Part shown: positions 1 to 5,653 of the stretch, piece after piece
How positions within the stretch are numbered: the first letter of the stretch is position 1
How the letters are laid out: the number at the start of each line of letters is the position of its first letter
Assembly: GCA_028281485.1 (NCBI GenBank)
Contig: JANQJT010000326.1
Coordinates: 1-6,189 of the forward strand
DNA from: Phycisphaeraceae bacterium
GTDB taxonomy: Bacteria; Planctomycetota; Phycisphaerae; Phycisphaerales; Zrk34
DNA: 6,189 bases
Reading direction: 5' to 3'
Made by a program: the position numbers and the translations under genes
Notes under the pieces: model-generated
The model's input: the letters and a program-made list of their open reading frames with translations, nothing else
What the model was told of the DNA's origin: nothing
Databases searched by the model: none

Positions 1-1
1 C

Positions 2-160
2 GGCTTCGTGAACCCGACCGACCTGGCGCTGCTGACGCTGAACTGGCTCAACGACCTGGGCCTGGGCGGCGAGCAGGCGACGGCCAGCGTGCCGGAGCCG
101 GCCAGCTTGATGCTGCTGGGCCTCGGCGGGATCGCCCTGATGCGGCGGCGGCGCAAGTAA
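2..160 (+). CDS. PEP-CTERM sorting-domain protein, 3' end only (5' truncated by window edge)
   Basis: Only the last 52 codons are present, open from the left edge to a TAA. The tail has the three parts of a PEP-CTERM signal: the VPEPAS motif, a hydrophobic stretch (LMLLGLGGIALM) and a basic end (RRRRK). In known systems this tail directs a secreted protein to the exosortase, which cleaves it and anchors or releases the product at the cell surface or matrix. Just before it lies NPTDLALLTLNWLND, which resembles the second half of a dockerin type I or EF-hand-like repeat, an arrangement often seen ahead of PEP-CTERM tails in Phycisphaerae. The function of the missing N-terminal part cannot be told. 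The gene is convergent with the secretion operon to its right and is followed by a strong terminator. The PEP-CTERM call is firm; the dockerin call is tentative. Confidence 0.9.
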   Translation, partial: GFVNPTDLALLTLNWLNDLGLGGEQATASVPEPASLMLLGLGGIALMRRRRK

Positions 161-197
161 GTCACAGCCGACAAGGTCGAATCCTATGAACCCCATC

Positions 198-226
198 GCC
201 CCGGCCATCTGGCCGGGGCTTTTTTT
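198..226 (+). terminator. Rho-independent terminator after the PEP-CTERM gene
   Basis: A perfect 9-bp GC-rich stem (GCCCCGGCC at 198-206 with GGCCGGGGC at 211-219) closes a 4-base loop (ATCT) and is followed directly by seven T (220-226). It lies 38 bases after the TAA of the PEP-CTERM gene. On the minus strand the same hairpin is not followed by a T tract, so it looks unidirectional and does not obviously end the opposing operon. Confidence 0.93.
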
Positions 227-356
227 GTGCGGACCGAGGCGTGCACAGAGGCGTTCGTTTAAATGCGCACAAGCGATGACCTCGTGCGTAACGCGGCTCT
301 TGCACGTCAGTCACACGCGGTCTGTTGGCGCGATGCATTGAATGATGAATGGGGGA
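227..356. other. Convergent intergenic spacer with no supportable gene
   Basis: This stretch separates the plus-strand terminator from the stop codon of the minus-strand TPR lipoprotein gene. I see no coding frame with family features and no RNA gene. Weak imperfect hairpins exist (TGCGCAC at 264-270 with GTGCGTA at 284-290; CGTGC at 283-287 with GCACG at 302-306). None has a proper T tract on the minus strand, so where the operon transcript ends is not clear from sequence. Confidence 0.6.
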
Positions 357-944
357 TCAGGGATTCATGCGAGACAGATACTGCTTGGCCATGATGAGCC
401 ATTCGGGTCGGGTGTCTTCGCGGAGGATGTCTTCGAGAAGGTTGCGGACCTCTTCGGTGCGGTCGCCGCGTTTGAGCAGGGCGCGAACGAGGAGGGCTCG
501 GAACTGGATCTCGTCGGGAGCGAGGGCGACGGCCTGGCGGTAGTACTCAACGGCGCGATCGAATTGGCCGTCCTGCTCGTAGCAGAGGCCGATGTTGCTG
601 AGCGGTTCGGGGTTGCGAGGCAGCAGCTCTCGGGCGTACTCGAACTCCCACGCGGCGGCGTGAAAATCGTTTTGCATGTAGTAGACCTTGCCGAGGTTGT
701 TGTGGGCGGGGCCGAACATGATGTCGGCCTCGACGGCGAGCTTGAACTGCTCACCGGCCTGGTCGATCTTTTTCTCGCGGAGCAGATCGAGACCACGCTG
801 GTAGTGGCGGCGTGCGCCGGCGGTGTCCTGGAAAGACGCGGCGGAGATGGTGTTGGTCGTGGTGTCGACCTTGGCGTCTTCGGTGCAGCCGGCCAGGGAG
901 GCGAGGATGGGTAAGGTGAGGATGAGCGTGTTCTTGGTGTTCAT
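357..944 (-). CDS. TPR-repeat lipoprotein closing the T2SS operon (pilotin/PilF-like candidate)
   Basis: The 195-residue product starts with a lipoprotein signal peptide: basic n-region (MNTKN), hydrophobic core and the lipobox LAGC with the acceptor Cys at residue 20, so it should be lipid-anchored outside the inner membrane. After a short Thr/Asp-rich linker come three clear tetratricopeptide repeats (about residues 44-77, 78-111 and 112-145, each with the Gly-8, Ala-20 and Pro-32 pattern) and a degenerate fourth (about 146-179). TPRs bind proteins. The arrangement recalls PilF/PilW-type lipoproteins that help localise secretins, but the specific role is inferred from operon position only. 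Start choice: the ATG at 944 has a GAG 7 bases upstream and gives a clean signal peptide. A GTG at 956 would add four residues (MRPI) and make a 4-base GTGA overlap with gspM, as at other junctions here, but lacks the strong ribosome site those junctions have. Confidence 0.85.
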   Translation of the reverse strand: MNTKNTLILTLPILASLAGCTEDAKVDTTTNTISAASFQDTAGARRHYQRGLDLLREKKIDQAGEQFKLAVEADIMFGPAHNNLGKVYYMQNDFHAAAWEFEYARELLPRNPEPLSNIGLCYEQDGQFDRAVEYYRQAVALAPDEIQFRALLVRALLKRGDRTEEVRNLLEDILREDTRPEWLIMAKQYLSRMNP

Positions 945-952
945 GATGGGTC

Positions 953-1483
953 TCACGGTCGGGTGGGCCCCGTGTTGGAATCGTAAACGAGGTACGTGAC
1001 GGTTACGTCGGCGTCCCAGAGCTGGTGTTGGTTGACGCCGCGGGCGGGGGTGAGGCGGATGTCCTTGACGTTGAGCTGGGTGCGATCGGTGAGATGATAT
1101 AGCGTTTCGGCGAGCTGGTTGAGGGTCACTTTCTGGACGTTGATGACGGTGGGATTGAGCATGTAGGGGGTGTCGCCGATGCGCGTGGGGCTGAGTGGGC
1201 TGATGCTGCCGATGGGCTGGCCGAGGACGTTGGCCTTGTTGAGAGCGCGTTCGGCCATGGAGCCGAGTTCGTGGAGTTCCATCTGACCGGCGGCGGCGAT
1301 CTGCCCGGAGCCGCGGTATTGCTCGATGAGCTGGGCGTAGATCTCACAGTTGGCGAGGTCTTCGAGGTTGTGTCTTGCGTCGGCGGCCTGGGCGGACATC
1401 CAGTTGACGTGCCAGACGGTGACGGCGAGCAGCGCGGCGATGGCGAGGCCGATGATGATAAAGAGTTGTTTGGTGCGGATCAT
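953..1483 (-). CDS. gspM: GspM-like inner-membrane platform protein of type II secretion
   Basis: The product is 176 residues, a usual GspM length. It has a very short cytoplasmic N-terminus (MIRTK), one membrane helix (about residues 6-24), a helical periplasmic segment (about 28-90) and a C-terminal alpha/beta region (about 115-170) that fits the small ferredoxin-like domain of GspM and PilO. Sequence conservation in this family is very low, so the call rests on topology, size and its place right after gspL. In known systems GspM pairs with GspL in the inner membrane and binds GspC. The start is well supported: an AAGGAGG site lies 6 bases upstream, and the ATG overlaps the gspL stop (ATGA). 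Longer readings of this frame that begin inside gspL, up to position 2062, are Arg/His/Pro-rich shadow and should be discarded. A PilO-like identity is the main alternative. Confidence 0.72.
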   Translation of the reverse strand: MIRTKQLFIIIGLAIAALLAVTVWHVNWMSAQAADARHNLEDLANCEIYAQLIEQYRGSGQIAAAGQMELHELGSMAERALNKANVLGQPIGSISPLSPTRIGDTPYMLNPTVINVQKVTLNQLAETLYHLTDRTQLNVKDIRLTPARGVNQHQLWDADVTVTYLVYDSNTGPTRP

Positions 1484-2832
1484 GGGTTGCCTCCTTCGGT
1501 CGAGGCGGGGGTGGCGATGAAGGTGAAGGAGACGCCGCCGGCGGATATCGATTCGGTGCGCTGGGGTTCGACGTCGTAGGGGGTGTTGTTGCGGAGGGAT
1601 GCGGCGATGCGTTCGGCTTCGCCGTAGGACCTGGCTTCGCCGTCGATGGTGATGCGATCGGGCTCGATGGTGAGTGCGGTGATGCGGAAGCGGATATCGG
1701 TCGGCAGCGCGGCGAGGACGGCGTGGTATCGGTTGAGTGCGGAGGTGGACTGGAGGCTGGTGACGGCGGTGTCTGCGCCCTGGCCGCTCATGCCGGCCAT
1801 GTTCTGGGCCTTGAGCTTGAGTGCGCGCTCGACGACGGTGGGTGCCTTGAGGCCTTCTTCCCGAAAGAGGTCTTCGTAGATGGTGACTTGTTGTTGGAAG
1901 GCGTTGTTGGCTTCGGTGTTGTAGTGTCGGCCGCGCATTTGCATGACGACGCAGGCGGAGATCAACAGCATCGCGACGGCGGCGGCGAGGAGAAGGACGG
2001 GCTTGCGGTAGGTGTCGTATCGGTCGACGACGCCGAGCCCGTCGCGACGAAGATCGACCCATGGGGAGGCGGTGCCGGCGAGAATGCGAGCCGAGCGCAT
2101 GGCGGCGGAACGGTAGCGGTCGGTGTTATCGATGGGAACGACGCGGCAGGTGTCGGGGAGGTTGTCGAGCTGGGGATCGGTGGTGGCGCCGATGGAGGCG
2201 ATGTCGGTGTTGTCGGGGTTGAGGTGGTCGGTGATGTCGGAGACGTCGTCGGCGAGCCATTGCCAACGGGTGGGCTTGCCACGGTCGAGTTGGATGACGT
2301 CGTAGCGTGCGGGTCGGCCGTTGGCCTGGCCGTTGATGTCGGACAGGAGGATGGCGCCGAGGCTGTTGTCGTGGTCGAGGGCTTCGGCGGAGGCGAGCAT
2401 AGCAACGGGACAGACGTGTCGGACCTGCGTGCCGAGGGACTCGAGGGCGTTGACGATGGGTTTGACCCGGTCGAGGTCGGCGCAGACGCCCATGGCGGTG
2501 TCGGCGGCTTCGCAGTAGTCGGCGACGACCTGCTCGGCGGCGATGGGCAGGTGTTCTTCGAGTCGGTAGTGCATGGCCTGGCGGCGGCCGACCCTTTCGA
2601 TGGAGTCGGTGTCGATGACGGCGGTGAGGCACCACGGCGAGGGCAACGCGAGCACGACGGGTTGATCGGCGTAGCCCATGGTCTCCATCTGCTGGCGGGT
2701 GGCGTGGGCCCAGGCCTCGACGGAGTCGGTGTCCTGCGGGGGGTCGACGGGTGCGATGTCCACCTCCGACTGGCGGGCCTTGGCCACGAGCCAGTGGTTG
2801 TCGTCGACAAAGATGGTGAATTGATCGTCCAT
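1480..2832 (-). CDS. gspL: GspL-like T2SS assembly-platform protein
   Basis: The 450-residue product has the bitopic layout of GspL. A large soluble N-terminal part (about residues 1-275) corresponds to the cytoplasmic actin-like region that docks the GspE ATPase. A single membrane helix follows (about 279-297, between YRKPV and QMRGR). The periplasmic part begins with a helical stretch (about 303-342), continues through a Gly/Ser/Thr-rich linker (about 345-364) and ends in an alpha/beta domain (about 365-443), which I read as the ferredoxin-like domain. The WVDLRRDGLG segment before the helix resembles the conserved NLR-G-type stretch preceding the membrane helix in this family. N-terminal conservation is weak, so a PilM/PilN-like fusion is the alternative reading. 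The gene begins 5 bases after the gspC-like stop, with no obvious Shine-Dalgarno site, which suggests coupling. It overlaps gspM by 4 bases. Confidence 0.78.
   Translation of the reverse strand: MDDQFTIFVDDNHWLVAKARQSEVDIAPVDPPQDTDSVEAWAHATRQQMETMGYADQPVVLALPSPWCLTAVIDTDSIERVGRRQAMHYRLEEHLPIAAEQVVADYCEAADTAMGVCADLDRVKPIVNALESLGTQVRHVCPVAMLASAEALDHDNSLGAILLSDINGQANGRPARYDVIQLDRGKPTRWQWLADDVSDITDHLNPDNTDIASIGATTDPQLDNLPDTCRVVPIDNTDRYRSAAMRSARILAGTASPWVDLRRDGLGVVDRYDTYRKPVLLLAAAVAMLLISACVVMQMRGRHYNTEANNAFQQQVTIYEDLFREEGLKAPTVVERALKLKAQNMAGMSGQGADTAVTSLQSTSALNRYHAVLAALPTDIRFRITALTIEPDRITIDGEARSYGEAERIAASLRNNTPYDVEPQRTESISAGGVSFTFIATPASTEGGNP
1490..1496 (-). promoter_or_regulatory. Strong Shine-Dalgarno site for the gspM-like gene
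   Basis: The minus strand reads AAGGAGG, 6 bases ahead of the ATG at 1483. The site sits inside the last codons of the gspL-like gene (encoding Glu-Gly-Gly) and fixes the gspM start where the two genes overlap by 4 bases. Confidence 0.85.
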
Positions 2833-2837
2833 GGGTG

Positions 2838-3341
2838 TTACGGCGTGACCGTGATCTCCAGTACGCGCGGCAGGCCTCGGTGGATGAGGGTGACGCGGTC
2901 GGTTTCGACCTGTTTGATGGTGATGGTGCCGGCGGGGTTGTCGAGTGTGGCGCCTTCGGCGCAGACGGTGATGGAGCCGTCGGCTTTGCGGAGCATGGCC
3001 ATGGAGTGGCCGTCTTCCTGCACGGTGCCGACGAGGGTGAGGTTGAGAGGGACGGTGGGCTGGGCCTGGGTTTGTGTGACGGCGGGTGTGGGGTCTTCGA
3101 AGAGCGGGCGGCGGAGGTCGAGCGAGGAGACGCGGCGTAGATCGGTGAGGGTGAGCTTGTTGGTTTCGGTGTTGGGATCGGACGCGGTGTCGGGGTTTGC
3201 GTCGTCAACGGAAAGGCGGGTGGTGGGCGCGGCTTCGATGTCGACGGGGGCGGAGAGGCCCACGACGAGCGTGGCGATCGCGGCGACGGCGATGACCGCG
3301 GCGGTGAGGGAGATCAGTCTTTTCTGTCGTCGTACGTTCAC
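2838..3341 (-). CDS. gspC: GspC-like T2SS inner-membrane protein (HR domain, no PDZ)
   Basis: The product is 167 residues with a basic N-terminus (NVRRQKR), one membrane helix (about residues 10-29), a polar Asp/Thr-rich linker (about 38-65), an LRRPLF segment (77-81) and a beta-rich C-terminal domain (about 98-165). The motif LTLVGTVQ (101-108), followed by strands ending in VTLIHRG, matches the homology-region domain of GspC, which contacts the secretin GspD in known systems. There is no room for the C-terminal PDZ or coiled-coil domain of longer GspC proteins, so this is the short form. The start is a GTG four bases after the gspK stop, with only a weak ribosome site. Its place between gspK and gspL differs from the classical gene order, where gspC comes first. 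A GspN/XpsN-type protein is a possible alternative name for the same role. Confidence 0.72.
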   Translation of the reverse strand: MNVRRQKRLISLTAAVIAVAAIATLVVGLSAPVDIEAAPTTRLSVDDANPDTASDPNTETNKLTLTDLRRVSSLDLRRPLFEDPTPAVTQTQAQPTVPLNLTLVGTVQEDGHSMAMLRKADGSITVCAEGATLDNPAGTITIKQVETDRVTLIHRGLPRVLEITVTP

Positions 3342-3345
3342 TTGC

Positions 3346-4287
3346 TTACCACGCTATCTCGTAGACCTGATCGGGTGGGGAGGGGTTGCCGAAGTCGTCG
3401 ATGCCTCCACCGACGCCGATGGCGACGGCGTGCCAGGCTCGGCGATGTCCCTGGGCTTCGATCCACAGGGCGTGGCAGGTGGAGTCGTCGGTCAGGAAGC
3501 TCTCGGCGAGGCGTTTGGTGTCGTCGTCGATCGAATCGATTGCCTTGAAAATATCGGATAGGCGACGGTGTGGGTTTTTATCTCTTTCCTTGAGGATGTT
3601 ACGGACGACCTGCCGACCGAGCACGCGGTCGCAGAGCGCGTGAAGAACATCGGGAGAGACGCGGCGGAGGTTGACGTCGCCGTTGCCCCAGCAGGTGATG
3701 CGTGAGGCGGCGCCGAGGCCGTTGCGGGTGTCGAAGAGGGTTTCGGGGCCTGCGTTTTCGAGGACCTGTCCGAAGGAGCCGACGGTTTCGAGGGATTCGG
3801 CGGAGGCGGAGACGGCGGGCCGGAGGCGGACGATGGCGGGACGGCTGTTGGGATTGAATGAGGCGCGGAGGAGGCGGGTGACGACGCGGCGCGCGTCGGC
3901 GGGGCCGTCTTCGTCGATAACGCGATTGACGTTGAGCTTGGCCTGTTCGTCGGTGAAGACGAACCGGAAGGCGATGTCGCCGAGTGTGCAGTCAACGTGC
4001 AGCTTGCTGACGGGATCGATCGATTGGACCTTCTTGTTGGTCATCGCGGCGATCAAGCGTTCGCGTCCGCCCTCGGCGTCGTTGAGGAGCATCTCGGCAC
4101 GGGGCAGGAGGGTGCGTGTGGCGCTGCGCATGGCCCAGCGGCGCTGGAGGTCTTCGGTGGCGTTGTTGGCGTGGAGGGCTTCGGTCGTGCTGAGGCGCGC
4201 GATGCCGGTGAGCATGGTGCCGGCGATGAGGACGAGCACGAGCGTCATGAGCAGTGCGAAGCCGCGATGGGTGCGGTGCGTGTTCAT
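3346..4287 (-). CDS. gspK: GspK-like minor pseudopilin (tip of the T2SS pseudopilus)
   Basis: The product is 313 residues, the usual size of GspK and much larger than other pseudopilins. The leader MNTHRTHRG ends in Gly at -1, and the mature protein starts FALLM with a hydrophobic segment (about residues 10-30). Mature position 5 is Met instead of the Glu found in other pilins, a known GspK trait consistent with its sitting at the pseudopilus tip. FTDEQAKLNVNRV (111-123) matches the family's DE-x-K-hN-hN signature. Residues about 200-265 (VNLRRVSPDVLHALCD through the DIFKAID helices) fit the helical SAM-like/helix-hairpin-helix insertion of GspK. Together with GspI and GspJ it should form the priming tip complex. 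The start overlaps the gspJ stop (ATGA) and has AGGAG 8 bases upstream. Confidence 0.9.
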   Translation of the reverse strand: MNTHRTHRGFALLMTLVLVLIAGTMLTGIARLSTTEALHANNATEDLQRRWAMRSATRTLLPRAEMLLNDAEGGRERLIAAMTNKKVQSIDPVSKLHVDCTLGDIAFRFVFTDEQAKLNVNRVIDEDGPADARRVVTRLLRASFNPNSRPAIVRLRPAVSASAESLETVGSFGQVLENAGPETLFDTRNGLGAASRITCWGNGDVNLRRVSPDVLHALCDRVLGRQVVRNILKERDKNPHRRLSDIFKAIDSIDDDTKRLAESFLTDDSTCHALWIEAQGHRRAWHAVAIGVGGGIDDFGNPSPPDQVYEIAW

Positions 4288-5156
4288 AAGCCGGTCTCCT
4301 GACGGATGGCGACGCGGCGATCGATGGCGGGCTCGTCCTGGTTGTCGGTCCAGACGCGCAGGCGCCAGACGGTGGCGCGGCTGACGGCGGGCTCGGGCGT
4401 GGCGGTGTTGGGTGACGTGGGTGAGGCGGAGGTACCGGTTGCGGCGGAGGTGGTGGTGCCGGACTCGCCGGAGGCGGAGAGGCCGACTTCTTCGCGTGCC
4501 CAGACGGGCAGGTACTTGCGGTAGTAGTTGAGGCCGACGCTCTCGACGTAGATGTTGTCGTAGGGTTGGTCGTTGAGGCGGTCGATGGATTGGCCGACGC
4601 CGGCGGGTGTTTGTGTGGGTTGATCTGTTGCGGTGGGCGTTGCTGCGGCCGGGGTGGGTGGTACGGGCTGGGGGGCGATGATTTCTTCGGCCAGGCCGTC
4701 TTCGGAAAGGCGGGTGGGTACGATCTCGAAGCGAACGACGTCGGCGTAGACGAGGTCGCGTTGGACGTTTTGGTTGGTGAGGACGTCGAGCGCGGACTGG
4801 CGGCGGATCAGCCAGGTGCGGTCGCCGATGGTTTCGAGTCGGTAGATGATGCTGGCGGGTCGGTGTGAGCGGTCGCGGGAGCGTGCGTCGAGCGAGCCGT
4901 AGCCGATCATGGTGATCTCGTCGCCGGTGATGGAGCGGAAGATGTTTTCCGCGTGGACCAGGTCGTCGCCGACGACGCGGACGAGGCCTTCGACGGATTC
5001 GGCGTCGATTTCGGTGGCGGAGCCGGGGTCGCGATCGACGATGGCGGCGGAGGCGGCCATGTTTCCGATGACCGCGAGTACGCCCATCATGAGCACGGCG
5101 GTGAGCGCGGTGGCCAGGAGCAGTTCCAGGAGTGTGAAGCCGTGTCGCGTGTTCAC
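4284..5156 (-). CDS. gspJ: GspJ-like minor pseudopilin with two low-complexity inserts
   Basis: From the GTG at 5156 the product is 290 residues. The leader VNTRHG ends in Gly, and the mature protein starts FTLLE with Glu at +5 and a hydrophobic helix to about residue 30, a standard type IV pilin-like N-terminus. The C-terminal part contains VWRLRVWTDNQ (263-273), like the conserved end strand of GspJ. The globular domain is interrupted by two disordered Pro/Thr/Ala/Ser-rich stretches (about 162-188 and 228-258), making the protein longer than a typical GspJ of about 200 residues. The start is fixed by AGGGAGG 6 bases upstream and a 4-base GTGA overlap with gspI. An upstream ATG at 5450 in the same frame gives an Arg/Pro-rich extension inside gspI, which I reject because it would bury the prepilin leader about 100 residues inside the protein. 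Confidence 0.85.
   Translation of the reverse strand: MNTRHGFTLLELLLATALTAVLMMGVLAVIGNMAASAAIVDRDPGSATEIDAESVEGLVRVVGDDLVHAENIFRSITGDEITMIGYGSLDARSRDRSHRPASIIYRLETIGDRTWLIRRQSALDVLTNQNVQRDLVYADVVRFEIVPTRLSEDGLAEEIIAPQPVPPTPAAATPTATDQPTQTPAGVGQSIDRLNDQPYDNIYVESVGLNYYRKYLPVWAREEVGLSASGESGTTTSAATGTSASPTSPNTATPEPAVSRATVWRLRVWTDNQDEPAIDRRVAIRQETGL
4296..4300 (-). promoter_or_regulatory. Shine-Dalgarno site for the gspK-like gene
   Basis: The minus strand reads AGGAG, 8 bases ahead of the ATG at 4287, inside the last codons of the gspJ-like gene. It supports the start that overlaps the gspJ stop by 4 bases. Confidence 0.75.
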
Positions 5157-5653
5157 GATGCGCCTCCCTCTGAGCCGGGGAGGGTGGACTGGAAGATATC
5201 TTCGATCTGTTGGGCGCGGGCCTGGTCGTAGGCGGGATCGGGGAGGACGAGGTCGACGGCGACGAGCCGTTCGTCGCCTTCCTTGGCGTAGGGCAGCGGA
5301 TCGCCGATTTGCTGGAGTTCGACGCGGACGACGCGGACGCCGAGCGCGTTGAGCGGGCGGTTGGTGACGGTGCGGGTCTGCCAGCGGAGGGTGGGGTCGT
5401 CTTCGATCCGGCCGGACTGGTTGACGGGGACGCCGTCTTCGCTGATCCACCAGTTGGTGATCAGTTCGTCTGCGATGAGCACGGCCTGGGCGCGGCGCTG
5501 CGACAGCGCGAGCTGGCGCGTGTGCCTCGACTTGGCGAGGACGATGCCGACAAGGATCGTGCCGAGGATGGCGATCGCGGCGACGACCTCAATCAGCGTC
5601 AGGCCGGCCCGATGCGAGCATCGTGAACAGGTTGTTGACTTCCTTCTCATCAT
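5153..5653 (-). CDS. gspI: GspI-like minor pseudopilin
   Basis: The 166-residue product has a basic 17-residue leader (MMRRKSTTCSRCSHRAG) ending in Gly. The mature N-terminus LTLIEV carries Glu at +5 and is followed by a hydrophobic helix to about residue 40. The next region, with AQAVLIADELITNWWISEDG (55-74) and then a G-R-I-E...LRWQTRTV pattern, fits the GspI family: Ala-rich helix, a turn, then strands with a conserved Trp. In known systems GspI is the core of the GspI-J-K tip complex. The start must be one of the tandem ATGs at 5653 or 5650, since no other ATG, GTG or TTG lies in frame before the processing site; an AGG about 12 bases upstream slightly favours 5653. This forces a 62-65-base overlap with the gspH 3' end. 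The stop overlaps the gspJ start by 4 bases. Confidence 0.85.
   Translation of the reverse strand: MMRRKSTTCSRCSHRAGLTLIEVVAAIAILGTILVGIVLAKSRHTRQLALSQRRAQAVLIADELITNWWISEDGVPVNQSGRIEDDPTLRWQTRTVTNRPLNALGVRVVRVELQQIGDPLPYAKEGDERLVAVDLVLPDPAYDQARAQQIEDIFQSTLPGSEGGAS
5163..5169 (-). promoter_or_regulatory. Strong Shine-Dalgarno site that sets the GTG start of the gspJ-like gene
   Basis: The minus strand reads AGGGAGG, 6 bases ahead of the GTG at 5156. It lies in the final codons of gspI and decides in favour of this GTG over the ATG far upstream. Confidence 0.85.

Noticed and set aside
264..290. Imperfect hairpin TGCGCAC/GTGCGTA as a terminator for the minus-strand operon
   Set aside because: The minus-strand stem contains an A-C mismatch, the loop is 13 bases, and only a short TTTAAA follows, so it is too weak to call.
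186..347. Small plus-strand open frame starting with ATG just after the PEP-CTERM stop
   Set aside because: It runs through the rho-independent terminator, has no ribosome site and encodes nothing recognisable.
342..914. 190-codon plus-strand frame antisense to the TPR lipoprotein gene
   Set aside because: The minus-strand frame has a lipobox and regular TPRs; the plus-strand product is a Val/Gly/Leu-rich shadow.
1484..2062. N-terminal extension of the gspM frame into gspL
   Set aside because: The extension is Arg/His/Pro-rich out-of-frame translation of gspL. The ATG at 1483 has a perfect AAGGAGG and is followed directly by a membrane helix.
1723..3561. A 612-codon open frame on the plus strand antisense to the gspL, gspC and gspK-like genes
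   Set aside because: Its product is a Val/Gly/Asp-rich shadow typical of the reverse strand of high-GC genes, it spans three real genes and their junctions, and it shows no domain, signal or family motif.
5157..5450. N-terminal extension of the gspJ frame to an upstream ATG
   Set aside because: It would place the prepilin leader about 100 residues inside the protein and is out-of-frame sequence of gspI. The GTG at 5156 has AGGGAGG at the right spacing.
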